From: Polynucleobacter sp. AP-Latsch-80-C2
GTDB lineage: Bacteria > Pseudomonadota > Gammaproteobacteria > Burkholderiales > Burkholderiaceae
Length of the DNA: 60,991 bases
Assembly: GCF_018882185.1 (NCBI RefSeq)
Contig: NZ_JACVOY010000011.1
Coordinates: 1 to 60,991, forward strand
Reading direction: 5' to 3'
In this document: positions 42,788 to 51,780 of the stretch, in pieces
Numbering within the stretch: position 1 is the first letter of the stretch
How the letters are laid out: each line of letters opens with the position of its first letter
Position numbers and translations under genes: made by a program
The notes under the pieces: model-generated
The model's database searches: none
What the model saw: the letters and a program-made list of their open reading frames with translations, nothing else
What the model was told of the DNA's origin: nothing

Positions 42788-44209
42788 CTACTGACTACAT
42801 ATTGGAGGCCGTCTTTGAGCAAACTGGGTTTTTTGCTCAAAAGCATAAGCAAGTTGCAAAATTCCAAAGTCATCTCGATGGCGTCCCACTATCTGAATGC
42901 CTACCGGCAAGTGATCACTAGTAAAACCTGCGGGGACAGAGATCGCTGGATTGCCCAATGCGCTGATGTGATAAGCCGACTTTTGCCAATCAATATAAGT
43001 ATTCATTTTTACCCCGTTAATTTCGGCGGGATATTCCTGATCAATGGAGAATGGCGCAACTTGGGAAACGGGAAGCACTAGAAAATCATATTTCTTGAAA
43101 AACTCACGCATGCGGTGATATAGCTCGGTACGCTTCGCTTCAGCGCGAACTAGTTGCGGGCCAGTAATGGGCAAGCCTTGTTCTGCATTCCAAATCACCG
43201 TATCCTTAATTTGTGCACGATGCTCTTTTAATAATGGCGTAATGCGTAACTCAGTTCTCCAGGCACGCCAAAGCATGAAGATTTCATCTGCCTCAGAAAT
43301 ATTAGGCTCGTCATTGATGACCTCACAACCCAGGTCCTGAAACACCGCCCTAGTAGATTCAATTACCTTGGCTACTTCTGGTTCAACAGGTAATCCCCCT
43401 AAGTTGGCACTAAAGGCAATCTTGCAGCCTTTAAATGATCGTGCCAAAGGATTTAAGAACATCTCACCAGGCGCCTCTAGAGAAATTGGAGAGCGATCAT
43501 CGGGACCTGACATTGCCGCCATTGCCAAAGCAACATCTTGAACAGTACGCGCCATGGGACCAGGCACACTCATGGTGTACCAACCTAAGGATTCAGGCCA
43601 TGATGGCACTCTGCCAACCGAAGGACGAATTCCAACGAGATTACAAAAGCTTGCTGGGTTGCGTAAAGAGCCGCCCAGATCTGTACCATCGGCAATAGAG
43701 ATCATGCCGCTTGCTAATGCAACCGCACCACCTCCCGAGGAGCCCCCGCAAGTCTTCGTCAAGTCATATGGATTGGGGGTTGAGCCAAAGATAGCATTAA
43801 ATGTTTGGCTACCAGCGCCAAACTCTGGAGTATTGGTCTTACCTAAACTAATTCCACCAGCTTTTTTAAGACGCTCGACAGGCAAAGAGTCAACATCTGG
43901 AACGAAGTCTTTAAAAGCCAAAGATCCAAATGTCGTTCGAACGCCCTTCGTCAAAAATAAATCTTTGTGTGCAACAGGTAATCCATGCAAAACACCTACC
44001 ACTTCGTTGGCAGCCATTTTTTTGTCCGCGCTAGCAGCTTCTGCCATTGCAGATTCTGCAGTTAAGGTAACAATTGCATTTAAGGTTGGATTAAGGCGCT
44101 CGATCTGATCGAGGTGTGCTTGAATCAGCTGTGTAGCAGAAATCTTCTTTGAACGAATTAATTCAGATTGTTCGGTCGCTGATAAAAAGCATAAATCATC
44201 GTTTTGCAT
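42788..44209 (-). CDS. amidase signature family hydrolase
   Basis: This 473-residue amidase has Lys82 (GLPVAHKD), the Ser cluster GGSSGGG at about 155-161, and the nucleophile Ser181 in GTDLGGSLRNP, where Leu replaces Thr before the double Gly. It is the fourth amidase-signature enzyme of the window. It is probably cytoplasmic and supplied by a neighbouring Bug receptor. A TGCACCA half-site resembling half an NtrC site lies about 92 bp upstream of the ATG, too little to assign control. Confidence 0.9.
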   Translation of the reverse strand: MQNDDLCFLSATEQSELIRSKKISATQLIQAHLDQIERLNPTLNAIVTLTAESAMAEAASADKKMAANEVVGVLHGLPVAHKDLFLTKGVRTTFGSLAFKDFVPDVDSLPVERLKKAGGISLGKTNTPEFGAGSQTFNAIFGSTPNPYDLTKTCGGSSGGGAVALASGMISIADGTDLGGSLRNPASFCNLVGIRPSVGRVPSWPESLGWYTMSVPGPMARTVQDVALAMAAMSGPDDRSPISLEAPGEMFLNPLARSFKGCKIAFSANLGGLPVEPEVAKVIESTRAVFQDLGCEVINDEPNISEADEIFMLWRAWRTELRITPLLKEHRAQIKDTVIWNAEQGLPITGPQLVRAEAKRTELYHRMREFFKKYDFLVLPVSQVAPFSIDQEYPAEINGVKMNTYIDWQKSAYHISALGNPAISVPAGFTSDHLPVGIQIVGRHRDDFGILQLAYAFEQKTQFAQRRPPICSQ

Positions 44210-44345
44210 TTTTACTCTGTCTCAATTTTTATTATTTTTACTACTTATTTTTTATAGTATAGGTGAGACTTTTTAAGCAATGAAAACAAATTTGCTGTGT
44301 TGCACCATATTCCTTATACAGCTCCATAGAAATTAATTTGAGCGT

Positions 44346-45344
44346 CTATTTCTTATCATCTAGGGTCAATCCCAATCCCCGAATGACCTTACCCCAGCGA
44401 TCAGATTCAGATTTGAGGAAGCTTGCATACTCTTGTTCGCTCGAGCCGCGAACCTCAGCGCTTGTGCTAATAATCTTGTCTCTGAGTTCAGGATCTTGTA
44501 ATGCTTTATTTAGAGCGGTGTTCATCTTGCTGACTATTGGTTTTGGCGTTCCCGCTGGCGCCATCACGCCAGACCAGGCACCATATTCCACCCCTGGAAG
44601 AATGGTCTCCGACAAAGTCGGAAGCTCTGGTAAGGCAGCCATTCTTTTTAAACTTGCACTTGCAATACCCTTGAGATTCTTCTGCTTAATTTGAGGGATT
44701 AGCGAATTTGAGTTACCCAACATAAATTGCACTTGCCCACCTAGCAAATCTGCCAAGCCCGGTGCTTCGCCTTTGTATGGGATATGGCTCGCTTGTGCTC
44801 CGATACTCTGCAGGAACAATACTGTGGCTAGATGCGTAACGTTACCCTCACCTGCTGTAGCGTAATTCACCTTGTTCGGATTTGCCTTTAAATACGCTAC
44901 AAACTCTTTTATATTGTTTGGCGGAAATGAAGGTGTCACTGCCAATACAAAAGGAATATTGGCAGTCAGAGCAACCGGAACCAATTCACGTGTGTAATCG
45001 TAGTTAAGCTTTGGGTATAGATAAGGACTTAACACCATTGATGAGGTGTTATATAAAAAGGTATATCCATCGGGCGCTGCTTTTGAGACCATTTCACCAG
45101 CAATATTGCCATTCGCCCCTGGCTTGTTCTCAACCACTACAGAAACACCCAAATTTTCAGTGAGCTTCGCAGCAATTGCTCTTAATACTGCATCAGTCCC
45201 ACCGCCCGCTGGAAAGCCCACGATAAATTTGATTGGCCTTGATGGATAAGCATCCTGAGCAAAAATGGCTTGTGAAAATCCTACTGCAAATAATGCAACG
45301 ATACCTAGAAGACTAATACCAGCCTTGCGTAGAAGGCGTTGCAT
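44346..45344 (-). CDS. Bug/TctC-family periplasmic solute receptor
   Basis: This is about 332 residues from the ATG at 45344; a TTG six codons upstream overlaps the RraA stop. The signal peptide ends AIFA. Ligand loop IVGFPAGGGTDAVLR, then VENKPGANGNIA and PDGYTFLY. It follows the RraA-like and 2-hydroxyacid dehydrogenase genes in the same direction, suggesting a hydroxy- or oxo-dicarboxylate ligand (inference). Confidence 0.88.
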   Translation of the reverse strand: MQRLLRKAGISLLGIVALFAVGFSQAIFAQDAYPSRPIKFIVGFPAGGGTDAVLRAIAAKLTENLGVSVVVENKPGANGNIAGEMVSKAAPDGYTFLYNTSSMVLSPYLYPKLNYDYTRELVPVALTANIPFVLAVTPSFPPNNIKEFVAYLKANPNKVNYATAGEGNVTHLATVLFLQSIGAQASHIPYKGEAPGLADLLGGQVQFMLGNSNSLIPQIKQKNLKGIASASLKRMAALPELPTLSETILPGVEYGAWSGVMAPAGTPKPIVSKMNTALNKALQDPELRDKIISTSAEVRGSSEQEYASFLKSESDRWGKVIRGLGLTLDDKK

Positions 45345-45355
45345 ATCTAAGTTCA

Positions 45356-46018
45356 CTAACAACCCTTTGCCTTAAGAACAGCATCAATCCATGAATCGTT
45401 ATACGTACCGTCTTTAATGGACTTTAATGTAGCTACTTCTTGTGCAACTTTTTCCTTACCAAGCTGAGCAACTTCTAATGCTACTTTTGGAGAAAAGGCG
45501 ACGACACCATCGGAGTCACCGAGAACAATGTCACCTGGATTAATAATGAGACCCCCAATAGACACCGGAACATTGACAGCACCCGGACCATCTTTATAAG
45601 GCCCTCTTAAGTTAACCCCTCTTGCCCAGCATGGGAATTGCGCTTTCTCAAAAGCATTGACATCACGAATTGCGCCATCAATCACCGCAGCAACTGCACC
45701 TTTAGCTTTAGCAACGCTCATCATGATTTCGCCAAAGAGGGCTCGTGTAATATCGCCTTCGCCATCCACCACTAAAACATCACCCGGCTGCAACATTCTG
45801 AGCGCAAGATGAATCATCAGATTATCTCCGGAGCGGACCTTCACAGTCACCGCATTCCCACAGGCGGTTACGGCAGATTTATTCACTGGATAAAGTCCGC
45901 TAGTGCCAATTAGACGACCGGTAACGTCACCCACAATTGAAGTAGGAAACTGGGCTAAGGCTTTGATTCCCTCAACTGAAGGTGTCACACGGTCCTTAAT
46001 TTCTATTCCATTCCACAT
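45356..46018 (-). CDS. RraA-fold aldolase/decarboxylase-like protein
   Basis: This 220-residue protein of the RraA/dimethylmenaquinone methyltransferase-like family includes 4-hydroxy-4-methyl-2-oxoglutarate/4-carboxy-4-hydroxy-2-oxoadipate aldolases and oxaloacetate decarboxylases. DGAIRDVNAF at about 113-122 holds the pyruvyl-binding Arg and metal Asp, and GDVLVVDGEGD is also conserved. The enzyme would release pyruvate from a hydroxy-oxo-acid. RNase E regulation is less likely given the catabolic context. It starts 16 bp after the dehydrogenase stop. Confidence 0.85.
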   Translation of the reverse strand: MWNGIEIKDRVTPSVEGIKALAQFPTSIVGDVTGRLIGTSGLYPVNKSAVTACGNAVTVKVRSGDNLMIHLALRMLQPGDVLVVDGEGDITRALFGEIMMSVAKAKGAVAAVIDGAIRDVNAFEKAQFPCWARGVNLRGPYKDGPGAVNVPVSIGGLIINPGDIVLGDSDGVVAFSPKVALEVAQLGKEKVAQEVATLKSIKDGTYNDSWIDAVLKAKGC

Positions 46019-46034
46019 AATGATTCCTTAAGTA

Positions 46035-46994
46035 TTAAATTCCATCGATTGGGGTAAGCAGTTGTTTGCCTGCAAAGTGTAAATTGACATTATCTATAAA
46101 GCGCTGCACAGAAGCATGTATTGCCTCCGGGGAGATTCCGGCAACGTGCGGAGTTAAGACTGCATTTTCAAATTCAAGAAGTGCTTGAGGCGGTTTGGGC
46201 TCACTCTCGTATACGTCTAGCGCAGCAGCTGCAATCATATTACCAGCCAATGCTCTAGCTAATGCTTGGGTATCAACCAAACTTCCGCGGGCAATATTAA
46301 CGACCACCCCATTAGGGCCAAGCGCTGCGAGCACTTCATCATTAATCATGTGAAAAGTTTCTTTTCCACCAGGTGCTGCAACCACTAAAAAGTCACACCA
46401 CTTCGCCAAGCTGATCACACTATCGAAATATTGATATCCCGTTTCATCACGACGTGTACGACTGAAATAACCAATGTCCATCTCAAATGCTTTAGCACGC
46501 TTAGCTATTTTTTTAGCAATCGCACCCATGCCCACTAAGCCTAGCTTTTTATAGGAGACATGAGGCGGCCTTGGAATATCGTCCCGCCACATACCATGAC
46601 GCACGCCAGCATTCATAATGGGAATTTTCCGAATAGCAGCCAACAAAATACCCATTGCATGATCTGCAACGCAATCGTCATTGGTTCCGGCGGCATTAGC
46701 TACCCGAATTCCTTTGGATTTTGCATAATCCAAAGGAACATTTTCATAGCCAACACCCAGTGTGCAAATAATCTCTAGATTTGGCATGGCATCGATTTCA
46801 CCCTCAAGCAAACCATTCGTGCCATTAGTTAAAACAACCCGTATATCTTTGCCTCTAGATACAATCTGAGCCGCTCCATTGCTACGATCCTTGCCCAAAT
46901 CTTCATTGGGGGCATAGATCATGTCAAAGTGCTGAGATACCAGCTCACGATGCTCTTCTGTGATGTACACCAATACCAATGCCAGGGGCTTCAT
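46035..46994 (-). CDS. D-2-hydroxyacid dehydrogenase
   Basis: This 319-residue NAD(P)-dependent dehydrogenase has the Rossmann motif GMGAIAKKIA at about 155-164 and the catalytic triad Arg236 (NIARGSLVD), Glu265 (VYESEP) and His283 (TPHVAG). SRTRR at about 178-182 after the second strand favours NADPH, as in glyoxylate/hydroxypyruvate reductases. It reduces a 2-oxo acid or oxidises a D-2-hydroxy acid. It lies between the beta-propeller gene and the RraA-like gene with gaps of 10 and 16 bp, so the three are one operon. Confidence 0.9.
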   Translation of the reverse strand: MKPLALVLVYITEEHRELVSQHFDMIYAPNEDLGKDRSNGAAQIVSRGKDIRVVLTNGTNGLLEGEIDAMPNLEIICTLGVGYENVPLDYAKSKGIRVANAAGTNDDCVADHAMGILLAAIRKIPIMNAGVRHGMWRDDIPRPPHVSYKKLGLVGMGAIAKKIAKRAKAFEMDIGYFSRTRRDETGYQYFDSVISLAKWCDFLVVAAPGGKETFHMINDEVLAALGPNGVVVNIARGSLVDTQALARALAGNMIAAAALDVYESEPKPPQALLEFENAVLTPHVAGISPEAIHASVQRFIDNVNLHFAGKQLLTPIDGI

Positions 46995-47004
46995 TGCTTC
47001 TCCG

Positions 47005-48174
47005 TTAATTCCAATACCTGATTGCAGCTGGAGCTGCCTTCATCTTCAGTCTTTCACCAGTATCGCTAACTTTTTTTCCATCAATCTTATAAAGACGAAT
47101 CTCTTGGTTATAAGCATCTTGCACCAAGACATGTCGATCGTCAGGAGTAAAAGCTTGACCCTGAAGCCAGTGACCACCTTTTACCTCCGATAGATACTCT
47201 AATTTGCCATCTTGTATTCCAAACAACTTATAACTTGCTTCTGCATAAAACGGTGATGTCTTAGGTTTATTACTGCCGTTGATGACGGTGACGCCAATGA
47301 GTTTGCCATTTGGCGAGAAAGAAACTCCCTCGGGAGTTTGCCCAACGGTTAACGTATCAACCACCCTTGGTGGTTCTTCACTCATATTAATCAAGCTAAT
47401 CGTGTCAGCATCTCCTTGACCGCCCCCTAGATTACCCACTACCGCATACTTCCCACTCGCATCAATATCAATGCTATAGGGCTTAAGTCCTGCATAAATT
47501 GTTTTTTTATTCAAAGTGATGTTGCTGCCATTGATGTCTAGGATGGAAATTTGATTGTCGCCATCACGAGTCAGCAAAGCACGGCGACCATCGGGAGTAA
47601 TCACAACTTGACTAGGTCCAGATTTATCTCCGATAGTAATTTTTTGCTTCTCAGTCAGCTTCTGACCTTTGATTTCTACAACAGATACTGTGCCGCCTGC
47701 GCGATTAGGGACTAAAGCAAGATCACCGGCTCGGTTGACAGCAAGCCCTGATGGGCCAGCGCCTAATGAAATAGTATCAACTACTTTCAAAGACTCTTTG
47801 CCGTTACCTAAGGCCACTAATGAAATTAGATCGGATGAGATCACCTTATTTGAGTCGCTTGGATCTAATTTTGTAGCAGCCGTTACTAGAGCATATTTTT
47901 TATCCGGTAAAACTGCGATCGAAGCAGGAGGGCCCACTAGTGAAGTTGGCATAACCAACTCCGAATGCAATCGTAATTTGTCATCCTTTAGCTCCACCAA
48001 GGCCAGGGTATCTTGCGCTTTTCCAACCTTACCCACCCCATCCACTAATGCTGCCCTGCCATCTTGAATCGACAGAAATTTTGATGTATCAGAACCACCT
48101 ATTCCAGCACAAGCTGAGAGTGCTAGTGCTGAAACTAATGATATTGGCGCTATGGCATATTTAATTTTCATCAT
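47005..48174 (-). CDS. lipoprotein beta-propeller, lactonase/YVTN-like
   Basis: This is about 389 residues from the ATG at 48174, which overlaps the Bug stop by one base (TGATG). It has a lipoprotein signal with lipobox LSAC and Cys22, so it should be membrane-anchored facing the periplasm. The rest repeats blade strings such as AVLPDKKYALVTAA, VITPDGRRALLTRD and SFSPNGKLIGVTV, giving about seven blades like 6-phosphogluconolactonase/YVTN proteins. It may open a lactone or bind a ligand; the catalytic role is not proven. Confidence 0.8.
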   Translation of the reverse strand: MMKIKYAIAPISLVSALALSACAGIGGSDTSKFLSIQDGRAALVDGVGKVGKAQDTLALVELKDDKLRLHSELVMPTSLVGPPASIAVLPDKKYALVTAATKLDPSDSNKVISSDLISLVALGNGKESLKVVDTISLGAGPSGLAVNRAGDLALVPNRAGGTVSVVEIKGQKLTEKQKITIGDKSGPSQVVITPDGRRALLTRDGDNQISILDINGSNITLNKKTIYAGLKPYSIDIDASGKYAVVGNLGGGQGDADTISLINMSEEPPRVVDTLTVGQTPEGVSFSPNGKLIGVTVINGSNKPKTSPFYAEASYKLFGIQDGKLEYLSEVKGGHWLQGQAFTPDDRHVLVQDAYNQEIRLYKIDGKKVSDTGERLKMKAAPAAIRYWN

Positions 48175-49124
48175 CACTCAACCTTTGCACCAGAAATTTG
48201 CACTATGCGAGCCCACTTTGGAACCTCTATAGCAATGAGCTCTTTAAATTCTGCTGGGCTACTGCCAATGGCTTTGGATCCGTGATCTGCCAGCGTCTTT
48301 TGTACCTCAGGATCCATCATGACTTTCTTAATGGCTGCACCTAATTTATTCACGATAGGGGCTGGAGTCTTTGCTGGCGCCAAAATGCCATTCCAAAGAG
48401 CTACTTCATACCCAGGCAATACCTCATCAATTGCTGGCACGTTTGGCAGTCGCGGTGTACGAGTTTTAGTAGTAACCCCCAACGGCTTTAACTTACCGCT
48501 ATCAATATAGGGCAGTACTTCAACTAAAGGTGAAACAACCAACTGAATTTGGCCAGCGAGCAGATCAACGTTTGCAGGCGCACCACCCTTATATGGAACG
48601 TGTGTCATTTTTCCATTAATCATGCTATTGAGAAGCGCACCAGATAAGTGTTGTGATGAACCATTTCCAGCTGACCCATAAAATAATTCTTTTTGCTTGG
48701 CCAGAGCAATAAATTCAGTCATATTGTTAGCGGGTACATCGTTATTCACCATTAATACATTTGGAATTAATGCCACTTGGGAGATGGGCACCAAATCTTT
48801 TTGCAGGTCAAATGTTAAGTTTTTAAACAAGGACATGTTAGTAGCCAAAGTACTCGTGGCCATCAGTAAGGTATAGCCATCCGATGGTGCATTGACTACA
48901 TATTGAGCGCCAGTATTACCTCCAGCGCCTGGTTTGTTATCAACCACGACGTTTTGACCTAATTGCGCCTTTAATTTTTGAGCTACCAGACGAGCAGTAA
49001 TATCAGTACTGCCTCCAGGAGCAAAGGGAACAATCAAAGAGATGGGTTTTTGTGGCCAATCACTTTGCGCAGATGCAGCGCAAACCCAAAAGCTGGAAAC
49101 TAGAATCGCGATCAATCTATTCAT
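48174..49124 (-). CDS. Bug/TctC-family periplasmic solute receptor
   Basis: This 316-residue receptor has a signal peptide to about residue 19 (ASA before Gln). Canonical loop IVPFAPGGSTDITAR, VDNKPGAGGNTG and SDGYTLLM, with Ser in place of the usual Pro before Asp-Gly-Tyr. It is translationally coupled to the beta-propeller lipoprotein gene (TGATG), linking this receptor to that surface protein and the 2-hydroxyacid dehydrogenase operon. Confidence 0.92.
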   Translation of the reverse strand: MNRLIAILVSSFWVCAASAQSDWPQKPISLIVPFAPGGSTDITARLVAQKLKAQLGQNVVVDNKPGAGGNTGAQYVVNAPSDGYTLLMATSTLATNMSLFKNLTFDLQKDLVPISQVALIPNVLMVNNDVPANNMTEFIALAKQKELFYGSAGNGSSQHLSGALLNSMINGKMTHVPYKGGAPANVDLLAGQIQLVVSPLVEVLPYIDSGKLKPLGVTTKTRTPRLPNVPAIDEVLPGYEVALWNGILAPAKTPAPIVNKLGAAIKKVMMDPEVQKTLADHGSKAIGSSPAEFKELIAIEVPKWARIVQISGAKVE

Positions 49125-49157
49125 GAAATGACTCCTTATTTGCTGATAAGCGCTAAA

Positions 49158-49739
49158 TTAGCGCTGACCATCACCAACAGAAATTTGCTCTACACGCAGC
49201 CCGCCTAAACGTTCGTGTACACGAGCACCAGTCGACATTGCCAAGGCGTAGACCAATTCATCGGCACGTGGTGAGTCCACCATGCCAACATCAATCGTAT
49301 TAAAGTGGCTACGGATATAACATGCCTCAATATGGTGAAGCGGGATTTGCAAACGATAGCCTGCACCTGCAACTACTTTTGCAGCAGGAACAATAGATTT
49401 CGCATTCGTTAATACGGCTCGCATAGCCCAACCACCGGCTTCATGCCAAATAGCGCCATGCTCTAACTCGCCATCCAGGCCAACGATTGCGCCTTTTCCG
49501 TAAGTCTCAATCTTGTCCTTACCACCTAAGGCATCAATTAGCTCCACAACCATCTCATTAGCCATTTCACGAGCATCCTTCACTAAGCCAGAGAGATCCT
49601 CTACATAGCGGCCTGCATACGGATTCTTAATTACGCAAGCAATTACGCCAATTTTTAAAGGCACCTTAGATGCTGGACCACGCTCGTGGTACACCGTCTC
49701 TACTGTGAGTAATTTTTTTCTAATATTAATTAATGACAT
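49158..49739 (-). CDS. amino acid synthesis family protein (DUF1185)
   Basis: This is about 193 residues from the ATG at 49739, placed just after GGAGGAG; the TTG 5 codons upstream contains that site and cannot be the start. Strings such as NPYAGRYVEDLSGLV (about 37-51), AIVGLDGELEHGAIWHEAGG and HFNTIDVGMVDSPRADEL match the AA_synth/DUF1185 family. These are found beside Bug or ABC transporters and amide hydrolases, and no reaction is established. It lies between two Bug genes in the same direction. Confidence 0.8.
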   Translation of the reverse strand: MSLINIRKKLLTVETVYHERGPASKVPLKIGVIACVIKNPYAGRYVEDLSGLVKDAREMANEMVVELIDALGGKDKIETYGKGAIVGLDGELEHGAIWHEAGGWAMRAVLTNAKSIVPAAKVVAGAGYRLQIPLHHIEACYIRSHFNTIDVGMVDSPRADELVYALAMSTGARVHERLGGLRVEQISVGDGQR

Positions 49740-49769
49740 CTTTATCTCCTCCAAATAAATTTTGATAGA

Positions 49770-50717
49770 TTACTGTTGCTCTAAACCACTTGCCTGAAAT
49801 ATTTTTCCCCACTTAGTGATATCAGATTCGATTGTCTTGCCAAATTCTTGTGGAGTTGATGCAGAAGTTACTAACCCTGAAGTTACAAAACGCTTCTTTA
49901 GGTTTGGGTTTGCAAGCGCATCATTTAAGCTCTTAGATAGCTTAGACACTACCTCTGGCGGTAATTTCGCTGGACCTGCAAGACCAAACCAAACCGTCAG
50001 GTCATATCCCGGCAAACCTGACTCTGCTAGTGTTGGAATTTCGGGAGCTAGTGGCGATCTCGTCTTTGTAGTAACACCCAACGCATTTACCTGCCCAGCT
50101 TTGTATGCAGTTAATCCATTTACGAAATCTGCAATCGTAAATTGAATACTGCCCCCTATTAAATCTGTCATCGCCTGTGGAACACCGCGATAAGAAACGC
50201 CAGTGGCCTGGAAATTACCCATAGTGAGAAGTTGAACGGTACACATCTGTGCACTTCCAGAGCCATAGCCATAAGATAAGGCATCTGGATTCTTCTTGCC
50301 ATATTCAATCAGTTGCTTGGTAGTCTTAACGGGAAGGCTGGTAGAAGAAACCAATAAAAATGGCCCCTCTGCAATCAATCCAATGGGTGTGAAATCTGTT
50401 CTCGGATCGTATTTGAGATTCTTAAATACACTGACGTTACTTGCGCCAGTAGTAACGCCCACCATCAATAATGTATAGCCATCAGGAGATGCATTCACTG
50501 CAGCGCTAGTACCGATGATTCCACTAGCTCCACCCATGTTATCCACTACGATTGCCTGCCCAAGATTGCTACCCATACTCTCCGCCAATGTCCGAGCGAC
50601 TACATCAGTGATGCTGCCAACTGGAAAAGGAACAATTAAGCGAATGGGTCTATCTGGATAAGCAGCATGTGCCCCCAGAGATAAACATAAAAGGGTAATG
50701 GCAATGATTTTTTTCAT
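49770..50717 (-). CDS. Bug/TctC-family periplasmic solute receptor with altered ligand loop
   Basis: This is about 315 residues from the ATG at 50717. The signal peptide ends AHA. The ligand loop is IVPFPVGSITDVVAR: the usual Gly-Gly is Gly-Ser, and VDNMGGASGIIG replaces the ENKPGA form. It may bind a ligand with a different head group. It starts 21 bp after the dehydrogenase stop and precedes the DUF1185 gene, so these three form a likely module. Confidence 0.9.
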   Translation of the reverse strand: MKKIIAITLLCLSLGAHAAYPDRPIRLIVPFPVGSITDVVARTLAESMGSNLGQAIVVDNMGGASGIIGTSAAVNASPDGYTLLMVGVTTGASNVSVFKNLKYDPRTDFTPIGLIAEGPFLLVSSTSLPVKTTKQLIEYGKKNPDALSYGYGSGSAQMCTVQLLTMGNFQATGVSYRGVPQAMTDLIGGSIQFTIADFVNGLTAYKAGQVNALGVTTKTRSPLAPEIPTLAESGLPGYDLTVWFGLAGPAKLPPEVVSKLSKSLNDALANPNLKKRFVTSGLVTSASTPQEFGKTIESDITKWGKIFQASGLEQQ

Positions 50718-50738
50718 AGGCGTCTCAGTATTCAAAAG

Positions 50739-51626
50739 TTAATTTGACTTACTGCCAAGCTCCACTCCAGCCCATTCTTCAATATGATGTATTGGAAACA
50801 CATTGTCTTTATCCCCATCGCCCTGTGACATAGCAAACGCCAAGAACTGACGGGCTGCAGGATTAACCTGCATCGGAACCCCTAGCTTCTCTGCCTCATC
50901 AATACACATCTTCACATCTTTATGTAAGAGTTCGGTCGTAAAGCGAACTGGAAAGCTGCGATCTAAGACACACTGCGGAATCCGTTCGAGAGTTGCAAAG
51001 GATCGGCCGCTAGAGACATTAATGACATCCAGCATTGTCTTGGAATCTAAGCCAGCCTTAACGCCATAGACCAAAGCTTCGCAGCTTGCAATCATGCTTG
51101 TAGCATATAAGGTGTTATTGATAATTTTCACTGTCTGACCAAGAGTCGGATCAGCGCCAAGATAAAAAATATTTTTTCCCAAGGCAGACAGTATTGGTTT
51201 GATACTTTCAAAAATATCTTGGGGGCCGGAAGCCATGACCGCTAGTGTCCCCTTCTCTGCGGCAACAATGCCGCCACTCACTGGAGAACCAATTAGTGGA
51301 ATATGATTCTTTTCCAGAACAGCTGCCACTTGTTTTGTAACAGAGGGGCCAGTAGTAGATAAATCTACAACGACTTTCACCTTACTACCTTGTGCAACTT
51401 CTGATGCGACATCGGCAACGATTTGAGGCATCGGCAAACAGAGCAATACAGTCTCTACTTCGGAAGCCAAATCTTTAGTAGATGCACAGATCTTTGCCCC
51501 CGAACTAGAGAGTCGATCTAGCGCCTTCTGACTTTTGTCATAGATGCATAGTTCATATCCTGCTGCAATCAGGCGGTTAGCAAAATGAAATCCTATATTG
51601 CCAACTCCAATGAGTCCAATCTTCAT
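50739..51626 (-). CDS. 3-hydroxyisobutyrate dehydrogenase family enzyme
   Basis: This is about 295 residues from the ATG at 51626, which follows a GGAGGAG site; a start five codons upstream contains that site. The N-terminal Rossmann motif is GLIGVGNIGFHFANRL. The substrate motif SPVSGGIVAAEKGTLAV is at about 131-147, and the catalytic Lys is in VKIINNTLYAT. It oxidises or reduces a beta-hydroxy acid such as hydroxyisobutyrate or tartronate semialdehyde. It is the first of two such genes on either side of a LysR gene. Confidence 0.88.
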   Translation of the reverse strand: MKIGLIGVGNIGFHFANRLIAAGYELCIYDKSQKALDRLSSSGAKICASTKDLASEVETVLLCLPMPQIVADVASEVAQGSKVKVVVDLSTTGPSVTKQVAAVLEKNHIPLIGSPVSGGIVAAEKGTLAVMASGPQDIFESIKPILSALGKNIFYLGADPTLGQTVKIINNTLYATSMIASCEALVYGVKAGLDSKTMLDVINVSSGRSFATLERIPQCVLDRSFPVRFTTELLHKDVKMCIDEAEKLGVPMQVNPAARQFLAFAMSQGDGDKDNVFPIHHIEEWAGVELGSKSN

Positions 51627-51697
51627 GTCTCCTCCAGCCATTCTTATATTTCAGAAAACAATACTTGAAGCAGAGGTGGAAAGCTAACCCGTATATA

Positions 51698-51713
51698 CCA
51701 TTAGTGTTAATGG
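51698..51713. promoter_or_regulatory. inverted repeat upstream of dehydrogenase gene
   Basis: CCATTA-GTGT-TAATGG is a 6-bp inverted repeat 72-87 bp upstream of the dehydrogenase start and 58 bp past the LysR stop. It has the size and dyad form of a LysR-type operator, and the regulator is encoded next door. Confidence 0.4.
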
Positions 51714-51753
51714 ATTAAGGTCAAACTAGGGATTAGCCATGCCTTTTATTGCA

Positions 51754-51780
51754 TTACCCATAACATCAAGTTATGGGTAA
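51754..51780 (-). terminator. hairpin over the LysR stop codon
   Basis: A perfect 11-bp inverted repeat TTACCCATAAC/GTTATGGGTAA with a 5-nt loop contains the LysR stop codon. There is no strong T-run (TGCAATAAAAGG follows on the minus strand). It may terminate or stabilise the mRNA. Confidence 0.5.

Noticed and set aside
43554..44108. 184-codon plus-strand open frame
   Set aside because: It lies fully antisense to the amidase at 42788-44209, whose catalytic motifs are intact; the frame has no ribosome-binding site and no recognisable domain.
44301..44307. NtrC half-site upstream of the amidase at 42788
   Set aside because: Only TGCACCA matches; the second half of the dyad is absent.
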